Shown here one piece after another: positions 18,821-26,481 of a DNA stretch of 64,000 nucleotides. Made by a program: the position numbers and the translations under genes. The notes under the pieces are model-generated. The model searched no databases, had not been told where the DNA came from, and saw only the letters and a program-made list of their open reading frames with translations. The stretch's first letter is position 1. Each line of letters opens with the position of its first letter. The DNA is from an uncultured Prevotella sp. (lineage in GTDB: Bacteria; Bacteroidota; Bacteroidia; Bacteroidales; Bacteroidaceae), in the NCBI GenBank assembly GCA_946402275.1, contig CAMIVY010000018.1, forward strand, positions 1-64,000. The letters are read 5' to 3'.

Positions 18821-20044
18821 TTATAAATTCTTCACGATGAGTGTCGAGTTGGTACCGCCAAATCCGAACGAGTTGCTCAGGAATGTGTCGAAGTGAGTCT
18901 CGATGGTTTCGGGAATCACGTTCACGCACGCCGTCTCCTCGTCAGGATTCTCAAAGTTGATATTGCCTGCAATGAAGTTGTTCTTCATCATCAGCATGGT
19001 GTAGATAATCTCCGAGGCACCAGCCATCCACATCTCATGTCCTGTCTGGCTCTTGGTAGAGGTTACGGGAACACGGTAGTCGCCGAAGATGCGTGCAATA
19101 GCCTGTGCTTCGCGGCTGTCACCAATCTTGGTAGAGGTGGCGTGTGCATTGACATAGCCAATCTCCTTCACGTTCATACCGCTCTTCTCCAGGCAGAGCT
19201 CCAGAGAACGGGCGGGACCTTCCACGTTAGGTGTGGAGATATGGTCACCATTTCCTGAGAATCCCCAGCTTACGATTTCTGCCAAGATGGGAGCACCGCG
19301 CTTTACAGCACTCTCGTAGCTTTCCAGTACCAGGGTAGCAGCACCACCGCCGGGAACCAGTCCGTTTCTGTCTTTGTCGAAAGGACGGCTGGCCTTTGTG
19401 GGGTCGTTGTCGTCACGTAGGGCAAACGACTGGATGCCGTCGAACGATGCAACGCCATACATGTTAGCCTCCTGGGCACCGCCGCATACTACGCAGTCCT
19501 GCAGACCATTCTTGATCAGCAGCCACGCCAGGCCGATAGACTGTGATCCGGAGGCACATGCTGCTGAAGCTGTCAGGTTGATACCCTTCAGGTGGAACAG
19601 ACATGCAAGATTCATAGTCACCGTTGAGTTCATCGACTGGAAGATGGCACCGCTACCGCAAGCAGCAGTAGAGCCGAACTGGCGGAACTTGTCAAGAGCC
19701 ACCATCGTGGCTTCAGCTACGGAGTCATTTCCGAAGATGATGCCAACCTCGTGGCTGTCAATATAGTCCTGCTCCAGACGGGCAGCAGCCAGTGCGTCCT
19801 TCGTGGACATATAGGCATACTGAGCCTCTTCTGGCATGAACTGACGGAAGTTACGGTTTACAAACGGTTTCAAATCGGCTTTGGGCACATTAGCACAGAA
19901 CGGCGAACGGAAACCAGCGTCCATGCGCTCCTGACTGTAAATGATACCACTCTTGCCTTCGTACAGCGACTGGCGCACCTCATCAAGTGTCGTGCCGAGA
20001 CACGACCAGATGCCCATTCCTGTTATAACTACTCTTTTTTCCAT
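18821..20044 (-). CDS. Beta-ketoacyl-ACP synthase (KAS I/II-like)
   Basis: The product is 407 residues from ATG 20044 (MEKRVVITGMG). An upstream in-frame ATG at 20095 would overlap the preceding gene and add an unrelated stretch. The Cys-His-His triad is present: Cys163 in ASAACASGSQS, His301 in NAHATSTKIGD and His336 in SQTGHEMWMAGASE. It condenses acyl and malonyl units for chain elongation. Aryl-polyene clusters usually encode a second ketosynthase-like partner (chain-length factor); none is seen here, so the enzyme may act alone or with a partner elsewhere. Confidence 0.9.
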   Translation of the reverse strand: MEKRVVITGMGIWSCLGTTLDEVRQSLYEGKSGIIYSQERMDAGFRSPFCANVPKADLKPFVNRNFRQFMPEEAQYAYMSTKDALAAARLEQDYIDSHEVGIIFGNDSVAEATMVALDKFRQFGSTAACGSGAIFQSMNSTVTMNLACLFHLKGINLTASAACASGSQSIGLAWLLIKNGLQDCVVCGGAQEANMYGVASFDGIQSFALRDDNDPTKASRPFDKDRNGLVPGGGAATLVLESYESAVKRGAPILAEIVSWGFSGNGDHISTPNVEGPARSLELCLEKSGMNVKEIGYVNAHATSTKIGDSREAQAIARIFGDYRVPVTSTKSQTGHEMWMAGASEIIYTMLMMKNNFIAGNINFENPDEETACVNVIPETIETHFDTFLSNSFGFGGTNSTLIVKNL

Positions 20045-20048
20045 GATT

Positions 20049-21203
20049 TTATGATATTTTGATTTTCTTCGTGTAACATCTTCTGCGTTTAACAAAATCA
20101 GGCTTCAGGGGCTTCCACTGCGTAAGCTCCTTCAGGTTGTTTTCCAGCTGTGGGCCCGTTTCAGCCCATGTATATCCACATTGGTTGTAGATAGGAATCA
20201 AATCGTCAAAAAACAAGGCGTTCACACCCAGTCCCTGATAGTCGGGACGTACTGCAATCAGCAACATCTCGGCATGATCCTCCTTCTGCCATTTCAGCGA
20301 TTTCAGCATGTGCCACCATCCGAAGGGCCATAGCTTGCCTTTTGACTTTTGGAGAGCGTTTGTGAGACTGCCCATCGTCACCGCCACGCCTACCATCTCG
20401 TCTTTGTCGTTCAGCACGATAGGTATCATTTGCGGGTCTATCAGCTTGATATATTTTCTCAAGAACTCGTCAACCTGTTTTCCTGACAGCTTGGAATATC
20501 CGAATATCGGCTTGTATGCCTCGTTCAGCAAGCGGAACACTTCTCTTCCGTATCCGCCTTTTATCAGGTCGTTAGGGCTCTTCTTTACTACTCTCAGACC
20601 TATTTGCTCTTTCACGTATTGTGACACGCGGGCATACTTGGCAGGCACCTCCTTGGGAATGTCTATGCGTATTTGCAGCCAGTCGGTTTCTTTCTCAAAG
20701 CCTAACTGCTCCATGTACTGCGGATAGTAGGGGGGATTGTAGTAGGTGTTCATGGACCCCGTCATGTCAAAGTCCTCCACCAGCATACCCTCCTTGTCGA
20801 AGTCCGATATGCCCATCGGACCCTGTATGGTGTCCATGCCTTTCTCCTTACCCCATTCCTCGACGGCCTTTATCAGAGCCTCCGGTACAATGGGGTCGTC
20901 AATGAACTCAATCATCGAAAATCTCACGTTCTTCGATTCCCAGCGTTCGTTGGCTCTGTGGTTTACGATACCTACAATGCGACCTACGGGCACTTCGTCA
21001 CGATATGCCACGAAAGCTTGTACTTCGGAAAAATCAAGTCCTAGGTTCTTTGCTGGATTGAAGAAGTCAACAATGTCTTCCTTCCAATCAGGTACATACT
21101 GCGGACAATTGCTGTATATGTCTTCAGCAACCTGAATAAAATCCTTCATTTCCTGCTTGGTCTTGACGTGAACTATGTTAACCTCGTTTCTTAATAAATC
21201 CAT
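20049..21203 (-). CDS. GNAT-fold acetyltransferase-like protein (YghO-like)
   Basis: This 384-residue cytoplasmic protein has N-terminal and C-terminal halves that both look GNAT-like. The second contains HAEMLLIAVRPDYQGLGVNA, which fits the acetyl-CoA binding loop (Q/R-x-x-G-x-G/A). The overall length and motif TIQGPMGISDFDKEGML resemble E. coli YghO-type proteins of unknown substrate. It is the first gene of the nine-gene operon, four bases before the ketosynthase, and has a clear promoter 60-95 bases upstream. It could acylate a starter or head group, but this is conjecture. Confidence 0.65.
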   Translation of the reverse strand: MDLLRNEVNIVHVKTKQEMKDFIQVAEDIYSNCPQYVPDWKEDIVDFFNPAKNLGLDFSEVQAFVAYRDEVPVGRIVGIVNHRANERWESKNVRFSMIEFIDDPIVPEALIKAVEEWGKEKGMDTIQGPMGISDFDKEGMLVEDFDMTGSMNTYYNPPYYPQYMEQLGFEKETDWLQIRIDIPKEVPAKYARVSQYVKEQIGLRVVKKSPNDLIKGGYGREVFRLLNEAYKPIFGYSKLSGKQVDEFLRKYIKLIDPQMIPIVLNDKDEMVGVAVTMGSLTNALQKSKGKLWPFGWWHMLKSLKWQKEDHAEMLLIAVRPDYQGLGVNALFFDDLIPIYNQCGYTWAETGPQLENNLKELTQWKPLKPDFVKRRRCYTKKIKIS

Positions 21204-21265
21204 CCTGATTTGTTGTTATCAGACTTCTAAATGATGCCTTTTTTAATGCTTTTTATAAATCGGGT

Positions 21266-21298
21266 GCAAAGTTAAGCATTTTTTTGCAGAAACCCAAA
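21266..21298 (-). promoter_or_regulatory. Promoter for the polyene-like operon
   Basis: On the minus strand, TAACTTTGC (21266-21274) and TTTG (21295-21298) are separated by 20 bases. A small inverted repeat (AAACCTA/TAGGTTT, 21296-21313, followed by T on the plus strand) overlaps the -33 element. Confidence 0.7.
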
Positions 21299-21407
21299 CC
21301 TATTTTTAGGTTTTTTTTCTTTTTGCACCTTTTCTTTTCGTATGATAGTGTGTTGTGTTCTCCGGTATATCCGCGCATCAGAGTGTTAAATGTTAAAATG
21401 TTTTACA

Positions 21408-22343
21408 TCACTTCATAGCGGTAAATTGTCGTATCCGCTGAACATATTCCTTTTTGTGTTTCCCGTACGACTCTGCATGTCCCGCACCCTCTGTAATCCA
21501 CAGCGATTTCTTGGACGGTTTCGCATCATAAAGGCGATAAACCATCTCGGTCGGTACGAAAGTGTCGCTGTTGCCGTGAATGAACAGCATTGGTTGCCTA
21601 CAATGCTTCACTTGCTCGATAGCCGAGGCCTCTTCAAAGCTCCACCCGTATCGTATTTTACACAATATGTTGCTGGCGTACAGGATGGGGAATGGTGGCA
21701 ATCCGAACTGATTGCTCAGCTCACCCTCGAACTCATCCCACGCACTCGTATAGCCGCAGTCGGCAACAAAGCGGATATCCTTTATCCTCTCGGGCAGCGG
21801 TTCCGCAGACATCATCATTGTCGTCGCAGCACCCATCGACACCCCATGAACCACCATCGTGTCTGTCAGGAAAATTGATAGCCAATGCAACACGTCCTTC
21901 CTGTCGTGCCATCCCATCTGAACCATCTCACCTTCACTCAGACCGTGAGCGTGAAGATCGGGCATCACCACGTTGTATCCCATCAGTTGCTCATAGATAC
22001 GAGCCAGATACAGGAAGTCTATCGCACAGTCGCGCCATCCATGCACTATCAGCGCCGTCTTGCTGCTGCCTTTATCTACATACAGCGCATGATGCCGCTC
22101 GCCGGAAGGCATCGTCACGAAGGTGTCCCGCAGCGCCTCTTTTTCCCTCAGGCTATCTACCCATAGGCGCGTTTCAGGATACGCATCAAACTGCTTCTTA
22201 AAGCATGCTGCCGTATCACTTCGGTTCACCTCTGGTGCAAGTGCAAAGTCAACCATATAGAAGCTGCCTGCGACAGTAGCCAACACAACTACTGCCAGTA
22301 TGCCGGTAATGCTATAGACGATGCCCTTCCTGACTCTTTTCAT
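21408..22343 (-). CDS. Membrane-anchored alpha/beta hydrolase
   Basis: This 311-residue protein has one N-terminal hydrophobic anchor (about 8-30) and an alpha/beta hydrolase domain. The nucleophile elbow is HGVSMGA, the acid is in HGNSDTFVP and the base is in GAGHAES, giving a complete Ser-Asp-His triad; an HGWRD motif near residue 98 supplies the oxyanion hole. The catalytic domain probably faces the periplasm. The substrate is unknown (esterase or peptidase-like). It follows the DUF3237 gene by 10 bases and shares its promoter. Confidence 0.8.
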   Translation of the reverse strand: MKRVRKGIVYSITGILAVVVLATVAGSFYMVDFALAPEVNRSDTAACFKKQFDAYPETRLWVDSLREKEALRDTFVTMPSGERHHALYVDKGSSKTALIVHGWRDCAIDFLYLARIYEQLMGYNVVMPDLHAHGLSEGEMVQMGWHDRKDVLHWLSIFLTDTMVVHGVSMGAATTMMMSAEPLPERIKDIRFVADCGYTSAWDEFEGELSNQFGLPPFPILYASNILCKIRYGWSFEEASAIEQVKHCRQPMLFIHGNSDTFVPTEMVYRLYDAKPSKKSLWITEGAGHAESYGKHKKEYVQRIRQFTAMK

Positions 22344-22353
22344 TCCTATTCGT

Positions 22354-22869
22354 TTACTTCACCCTCCATACATTGAGCACGATGCCCTTGAAGTCCTGTC
22401 TGAACTCCGGAGAGCAGATAAACAGCGCATTGTTCAGCCATCCGTATTTGCTGTCAGCAGGAGCCTCAAACTGTGGAGCGGCCTTAAAGTAGAAAGTCGG
22501 CTTCCCCTCCGCATCCTTTCCGTTGGCAATGATGCCGCGGTTCCTCACGTGGATATACACCCCGTCGTCCGTCTTGATGCAGTAGATAGCCTCCAGTTCC
22601 GTCCGTCCGTCAGGACTGTTCAGCTGGTAGTCAGCACCACCGTTGATGATAGTACCCTTAATCTGCGGACCCTCAAACGTGCCGCCCGTTATCGGAATCA
22701 CCGTACGCCGTCCGTGCTGCGTGTTGTCTATGCCAAACGCCTCACCCAGCGTCACCTTCAGTTGCAGGGCGAACTCCAGTTCTGGTGTCGTCTTCGGCAT
22801 ATCGATTTGTGCCTTCATCCCCAGTGTCACCAGGGCGCACACCATTCCAAGCAATACTCTCTTCCTCAT
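22354..22869 (-). CDS. DUF3237 domain-containing secreted protein
   Basis: This 171-residue protein has a signal peptide (about 1-20, ending GMKAQ) and a DUF3237 beta-barrel domain: GEAFGIDNTQHGRRTVIPITGG-like and GGADYQLNSPDGRTELEAIY-like stretches, then DGVYIHVRNRG. The family is widespread and has no established biochemical function. It is the first gene of a two-gene unit with the alpha/beta hydrolase. Confidence 0.8.
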   Translation of the reverse strand: MRKRVLLGMVCALVTLGMKAQIDMPKTTPELEFALQLKVTLGEAFGIDNTQHGRRTVIPITGGTFEGPQIKGTIINGGADYQLNSPDGRTELEAIYCIKTDDGVYIHVRNRGIIANGKDAEGKPTFYFKAAPQFEAPADSKYGWLNNALFICSPEFRQDFKGIVLNVWRVK

Positions 22870-22905
22870 ATTTCCGATGTCTTTTTTTTCATCTTATGTT
22901 TGCGT

Positions 22906-22936
22906 GCAAAGGTAAACAAAATAAACGAAATAACAA
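22906..22936 (-). promoter_or_regulatory. Promoter for DUF3237 and hydrolase genes
   Basis: Minus-strand TACCTTTGC (22906-22914) with TTG (22934-22936) 19 bases upstream. The ATG is 37 bases downstream. Confidence 0.65.
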
Positions 22937-23017
22937 GTAAAAGATCATAAAAAAGAATATGGAGGACTATAATGCCACGGGGACATATGCCTTAATCTTT
23001 GCTATTTAACATAACAT

Positions 23018-23050
23018 CCGCCCGAAAGCTGACAGATGACTTTCGGGCGG
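23018..23050. terminator. Perfect 11-bp hairpin after the amidohydrolase gene
   Basis: CCGCCCGAAAG (23018-23028) and CTTTCGGGCGG (23040-23050) are exact inverted repeats around an 11-base loop, 27 bases beyond the amidohydrolase stop. There is no proper T-run on the minus strand, so it may act as a transcript-end stabiliser as much as a terminator. Confidence 0.65.
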
Positions 23051-23076
23051 ACGATATGAAAAAGTTTTGTTCCGCA

Positions 23077-24870
23077 TTACATCGGGAAAACCTTCTTGCC
23101 CTCGAAGTAGGTGGCTGCGGGCTTGGCAGCGTGAATCTCCATGACAGGGCAGGAGAGCACGTCCTTGTCAACAAGCAGGAAGTCGGCATACTTTCCGGTC
23201 TTGATGCTGCCGCGCTCGTCCTCGATGAACATCTGCTTGGCAATGTTGATGGTCATAGCGTTGATGGCCTGCTCGCGGGTGACGAGTTCTTCTGTCCAAT
23301 AGGGAGCACCATTTTCTCCAGCCATTACACCCGTCACGGCTATCTCCATGATGCCGAAGGGGTCGTCAGGACTGCCACTCGTTGCAGGATAGTCGGAGTG
23401 TGTGGTTACGTTAATGCCGTGGTCGAAATACGACTTCATGGGATAAGACTTGTCCTCCATGCCTACAGGAGTAGCACCCTTTTCCCGCATCATTTCAACC
23501 AAGCCGTCAGGGGCATGATGCCATAGCACACCCGAGGTGATATTGATATTATGCTCTGCCATACGCTTGTAATCAGCGTCATCAACATTGCGCAAGTGAA
23601 CCAGCGTATTGCGCATCTCATCCTTTCCACCTTTGATGAAGGCGTTGACAATGCGGGTGACGCCCTTGTTACCCATGACATGTACGTGCATGGTCACCCC
23701 GTCGGCATTCGCCTTACGCGTCATTTCGGTCAGTTCCTCTTCTTCCCAGTTGGCCAGTCCCTGGTGACCGTCAGGATAGAGCGGCTCCACAAATCCTGTA
23801 CCCGTTTCAACCGTGCCGTCCATAAAGAGCTTGATCCAGTAAGGCTTTACGCGGGTGGAAGCGTATTTCTTGACGTCAGCGGCATTTTTCAACGCTGCAT
23901 CCACATCCGTCCAACTTTCAATTTCGTAGCTCAGACCCAATACCATGTGCAAGTCGCCCGCCTTGTCCATTTGCTGGGCAGCCTTATAGAAATTGGTGTT
24001 AAAGAAATAGTTGCCCCAGCCATCGACATACATCGTATAGCCTTCAGCCAACAGACGCTGCTCGATTTCTGGAATAATTCCACTTGCCATGTCAATGGTA
24101 AAGAGACTTTCATTGTCCAAGTGCGAACGGGTGAAAGTGCCGGCCTGTTCCTTCAGATAACCGGTAGGAGTGCCGTCGGCACCCATCACAATCTCGCCGC
24201 CGCGGATATCCTTATCTTTCTTGAGCACCGTGCCGTCCTCCTTCATAATACCAGCCTTCACCAACATGACGGTATTGACCAGTGCCTTATGACCTTCATC
24301 GTCTGCAAAGTAAACAGGAAGATCACTGCAGATAGCATCTATTTGCTGACGGGTAGGCATATTATCCTGAAAATCCAAGAGACGCCAGCCGAAGCCAAAG
24401 ACAGACGTTGCCCCTGCCTCCTTGGCTTTCTTGACTGCAGCGGGAAGGATTTCCGTCAGGAATTTCTCCGGGCTGGCATTACCGCCAACCGTCGTTCCGG
24501 CAACACGCAGGGCATAGGCCATTGAATAATGGGCATGACCGTTGCCGCAGCCAGGCATCACCAGTCCCTTTCCGGTGTAATCAACCACCTCGGTCTTGCC
24601 GTTCACGATATACTGCTCGGCACCCTTCTTGTCACCTACATAGACGTACTTGCCGTCCTTCACGGCAAAGGCTTCCACCACCTGATTATTCTCAGAAGTG
24701 AAAATCTTGCCAATGACCACCAGGTCGGCACCACTCTTTTCGTCTGTACCCGCGTTGTCCTTGTTCGACGTACACGCCGTGAACACGCTTACGCCGCAGA
24801 TGAGGATGGCGGCGAGCATCCAATTCTTGTTAAACAAGCGACCAAAGGTCGAGCGCATAATCTTTTTCAT
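23077..24870 (-). CDS. YtcJ-like amidohydrolase lipoprotein
   Basis: This 597-residue protein has a long basic N-terminus and a lipobox (VFTAC, Cys near 33), so it is probably a lipoprotein. The amidohydrolase domain starts with the beta-sandwich ADLVVIGKIFTSEN and has the metal-binding PGCGNGHAHYS, MHVHVMGNKG and a late THSDYPA, matching YtcJ-like metal-dependent hydrolases. The substrate is unknown (amide or ester hydrolysis). It is transcribed alone. A TATTTTTGC -7-type box lies on the minus strand at 24911-24919. Confidence 0.85.
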   Translation of the reverse strand: MKKIMRSTFGRLFNKNWMLAAILICGVSVFTACTSNKDNAGTDEKSGADLVVIGKIFTSENNQVVEAFAVKDGKYVYVGDKKGAEQYIVNGKTEVVDYTGKGLVMPGCGNGHAHYSMAYALRVAGTTVGGNASPEKFLTEILPAAVKKAKEAGATSVFGFGWRLLDFQDNMPTRQQIDAICSDLPVYFADDEGHKALVNTVMLVKAGIMKEDGTVLKKDKDIRGGEIVMGADGTPTGYLKEQAGTFTRSHLDNESLFTIDMASGIIPEIEQRLLAEGYTMYVDGWGNYFFNTNFYKAAQQMDKAGDLHMVLGLSYEIESWTDVDAALKNAADVKKYASTRVKPYWIKLFMDGTVETGTGFVEPLYPDGHQGLANWEEEELTEMTRKANADGVTMHVHVMGNKGVTRIVNAFIKGGKDEMRNTLVHLRNVDDADYKRMAEHNINITSGVLWHHAPDGLVEMMREKGATPVGMEDKSYPMKSYFDHGINVTTHSDYPATSGSPDDPFGIMEIAVTGVMAGENGAPYWTEELVTREQAINAMTINIAKQMFIEDERGSIKTGKYADFLLVDKDVLSCPVMEIHAAKPAATYFEGKKVFPM

Positions 24871-25088
24871 TTCATTATTATTTTAGAATGAGTAATTCGG
24901 CTAACCGTTTGCAAAAATAAACAGAATTATTGAAATATCGAAATATTCACTTACTTTTTTTGCGTAAAGAGCACAGGGGACTGGTACTTGTCTCGGGAAG
25001 AAGTATGATGGCTGATGTCAGATGGCTGATGTCAGCGAAGAAAACAATATGAATATTATCGGAATAAACTATTGACGTTTGAATGAAA

Positions 25089-25370
25089 CTACTTTTGGCC
25101 GTAATGAGAGCGCAAAGAAATAACAGCAACATAGACCTCGGCATCGTGGATTTCGTAAATCATGCGATACTGCTTGTTAATGCGGCGAGACCATGTCTCT
25201 TCAAAAACATAGTGCTTCAAGTGTTCCACCTGACCAGTACCAGTACGAGGATGCTCCTGAAGTTCCAACAGCATATTTGTGACTTTCTTGATGGTAGATT
25301 TGTCACCACTCTTCTTGATGGCAACAATTTCTTCCTTAGCCTGTTCAGAAAGAAGTATTGCGTATGCCAT
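25089..25370 (-). CDS. yoeB: YoeB/Txe-type ribosome-dependent mRNA interferase toxin
   Basis: This 93-residue protein matches the Txe/YoeB family: KKSGDKSTIKKVTNMLLELQ, HPRTGTGQVEHLKH, WSRRINKQYRMIYEI and a C-terminal SLRSHYGQK with the conserved His-Tyr. YoeB cleaves mRNA in the ribosomal A site. The residues expected for activity (Glu in the centre, Arg of WSRRI, terminal His-Tyr) are present, so it looks functional. It follows its antitoxin by three bases. An internally deleted copy exists at 36913-36987. Confidence 0.88.
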   Translation of the reverse strand: MAYAILLSEQAKEEIVAIKKSGDKSTIKKVTNMLLELQEHPRTGTGQVEHLKHYVFEETWSRRINKQYRMIYEIHDAEVYVAVISLRSHYGQK

Positions 25371-25373
25371 TTC

Positions 25374-25649
25374 CTACAGCGAATTGATAAATGCCGTAAT
25401 GTCTTCTTTGCTCTCAAGACGCGTGAATTTTGCCCCAGGCTGATGAGCTTTGGCAATGTCGTCTTCGACAGCCTTCACATTGCGAGAGTCAGCAAAGAAA
25501 GTATCGCCAGACGGACTGATCTCATAGGGATCGACGCGATACGATTTCTTTTGGGGCTTACTGATAGTTACGCCCTTGATGGCACCCAAAATCTTTTTCA
25601 GACTGGGGATAAGACTTGCATCCTCTATATTAAGAACTAACTGTGACAT
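25374..25649 (-). CDS. Putative antitoxin of the YoeB locus
   Basis: This 91-residue protein (from ATG 25649, MSQLVLNIEDASLIPSL) precedes the toxin gene in the usual antitoxin-toxin order. The N-terminal third resembles the dimerisation strand and helix of small Bacteroidetes antitoxins (LNIEDASLIPSLKKIL); the C-terminal part is acidic and rich in Lys/Glu, as expected for a toxin-wrapping tail (LESKEDITAFINSL). It is not a typical YefM-type protein. An in-frame ATG at 25856 lies upstream of the promoter box and is not the start. The same protein is encoded at 36991-37266. Confidence 0.75.
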   Translation of the reverse strand: MSQLVLNIEDASLIPSLKKILGAIKGVTISKPQKKSYRVDPYEISPSGDTFFADSRNVKAVEDDIAKAHQPGAKFTRLESKEDITAFINSL

Positions 25650-25674
25650 AAATGGAATTTCTTTATTTCTCGCT

Positions 25675-25683
25675 GCAAAAATA
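25675..25683 (-). promoter_or_regulatory. -7 box of the toxin-antitoxin operon
   Basis: Minus-strand TATTTTTGC, 26 bases upstream of the antitoxin ATG. It is also present in the second copy. Confidence 0.55.
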
Positions 25684-25775
25684 CGAATTAAAAATGAAAC
25701 GACAAAATAAAACAATGAGAATAATTCAAAGAATGCCACGGGGACAGGTAATGACAACAGATGACTGATGTAAAA

Positions 25776-25817
25776 ATGATGCTCATGGTAATGGCACAAC
25801 CTTTGATGGTGTCTTGC
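25776..25817 (+). pseudogene. Lipoprotein signal-peptide fragment
   Basis: Fourteen residues (MMLMVMAQPLMVSC) closely match the signal peptide of the lipoprotein at 36382 (MMLMIMVMPLMVAC), after which similarity stops. It is a decayed 5' fragment left beside the toxin-antitoxin unit. From here to 26109 no gene is seen, only the 40-bp repeat at 25921. Confidence 0.6.
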
Positions 25818-25920
25818 TCCCCTGCCGAAGCTGCTCACGCTCGGCCATTGATACATTGCAACGCCACACTCTGCACCTTCAGGTCAGAGAAGCATCATGG
25901 CTCTCGCTTAACCGCAGCAT

Positions 25921-25960
25921 TGCAGGAAATATTGACAACTAACCCACGCTTATGAAGCAC
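25921..25960 (+). repeat. 40-bp repeat, promoterless copy
   Basis: Forty bases, from TGCAGGAAATATTG to TATGAAGCAC, are identical to 31694-31733. At the other site they follow a promoter and end in a start codon; here the promoter is missing and only MKHN and a stop follow. Confidence 0.85.
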
Positions 25961-26047
25961 AATTAGGAAAATACGACGAAATAGGTCAATATTGAGGTCA
26001 AAATGACTTAAAATAATCAAATATCTTATGCTTTTCCGTCAAAACTC

Positions 26048-26105
26048 TTGCGGAAAATCTCAAAAAGGTGTATATTTGCACCGTGTAAAATCTCAAAAAG
26101 GTGTA
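26048..26105 (+). promoter_or_regulatory. Promoter of a truncated ATPase gene, flanked by direct repeats
   Basis: TTG (26048-26050), 20 bases, TATATTTGC (26071-26079). Two identical copies of AAAATCTCAAAAAGGTGTA lie at 26054-26072 and 26087-26105, on either side of the -7 box, and a third, altered copy (AAATCGCAAAAAGGTGCG) lies in the coding region at 26122-26139. The repeats could be an operator; this is inference. Confidence 0.6.
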
Positions 26106-26109
26106 AAAT

Positions 26110-26187
26110 ATGGGAGTTCAGAAATCGCAAAAAGGTGCGGATGACATCATTATGAAGCGTAAAATATATCAGCAACTCCTTGATTGA
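26110..26187 (+). pseudogene. Truncated AAA ATPase (DUF4143 type), N-terminal fragment
   Basis: Twenty-five codons (MGVQKSQKGADDI, then MKRKIYQQLLD) match the beginning of the Bacteroidales ATP-binding proteins that continue with a Walker A motif (GARRVGKS) a few residues later. Here the frame ends in TGA right after LLD and the following sequence is a REP-like GCACAGGGGACAG motif, so the gene was cut before its ATP-binding site. The promoter and upstream repeats remain intact. Recognition is from memory of the family. Confidence 0.6.
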
Positions 26188-26237
26188 GGAGCACAGGGGA
26201 CAGATACTGTTTTATTATATTATTCTTGGCAAAAGCA

Positions 26238-26268
26238 TTGTCGATTCAGAAAAATATCGTATCTTTGC
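26238..26268 (+). promoter_or_regulatory. Promoter for the GNAT toxin-antitoxin candidate
   Basis: TTG (26238-26240), 19 bases, TATCTTTGC (26260-26268). The first gene's ATG is 29 bases downstream, behind an AAAGGAGA sequence. Confidence 0.7.
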
Positions 26269-26297
26269 GCCAAGAATTAGAAAAAGGAGATACAACA

Positions 26298-26474
26298 ATG
26301 GCATTAGCAATCAAAGCAATTCCCACACTCTACGGTAACGAAGCTCGTCGTTTCCGTGAGATGGCAGATGAAACGGAACGCAAGTATGACATGCGTCCGA
26401 AGCGAGATCTGAAGGCAGATCCTCGCTATCAAGCTATGCGCACGATTCTTGAGAGGTCGAACATCAACTACTGA
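26298..26474 (+). CDS. Small protein upstream of GNAT toxin, candidate antitoxin
   Basis: This 58-residue protein starts at ATG 26298, preceded by AAAGGAGA, which decides against an earlier in-frame ATG at 26184 that would precede the promoter. It is highly charged: MALAIKAIPTLYGNEARRF, then RKYDMRPKRDLKADPRY. It is not a ribbon-helix-helix DUF1778 protein, the usual partner of GNAT toxins. It lies seven bases before the acetyltransferase gene. The small size, order and spacing suggest an antitoxin; there is no direct proof. Confidence 0.6.
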   Translation: MALAIKAIPTLYGNEARRFREMADETERKYDMRPKRDLKADPRYQAMRTILERSNINY

Positions 26475-26481
26475 TTCCACA

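Larger units (their letters stand above)
24977..25776. repeat. Segmental duplication, complete copy (toxin-antitoxin unit)
   Basis: Starting at GGGACTGGTAC and ending near GATGTAAAAA, this block is nearly identical to 36800-37395, except that the second copy lacks 207 bp inside the toxin gene. Both copies are followed by a fragment of the same lipoprotein signal peptide. The GGGAC ends resemble the REP-like palindromes elsewhere in the region. Confidence 0.85.

Noticed and set aside
24947..25144. Small minus-strand ORF beside yoeB
   Set aside because: It overlaps the toxin gene in another frame and its sequence follows the duplicated intergenic DNA.
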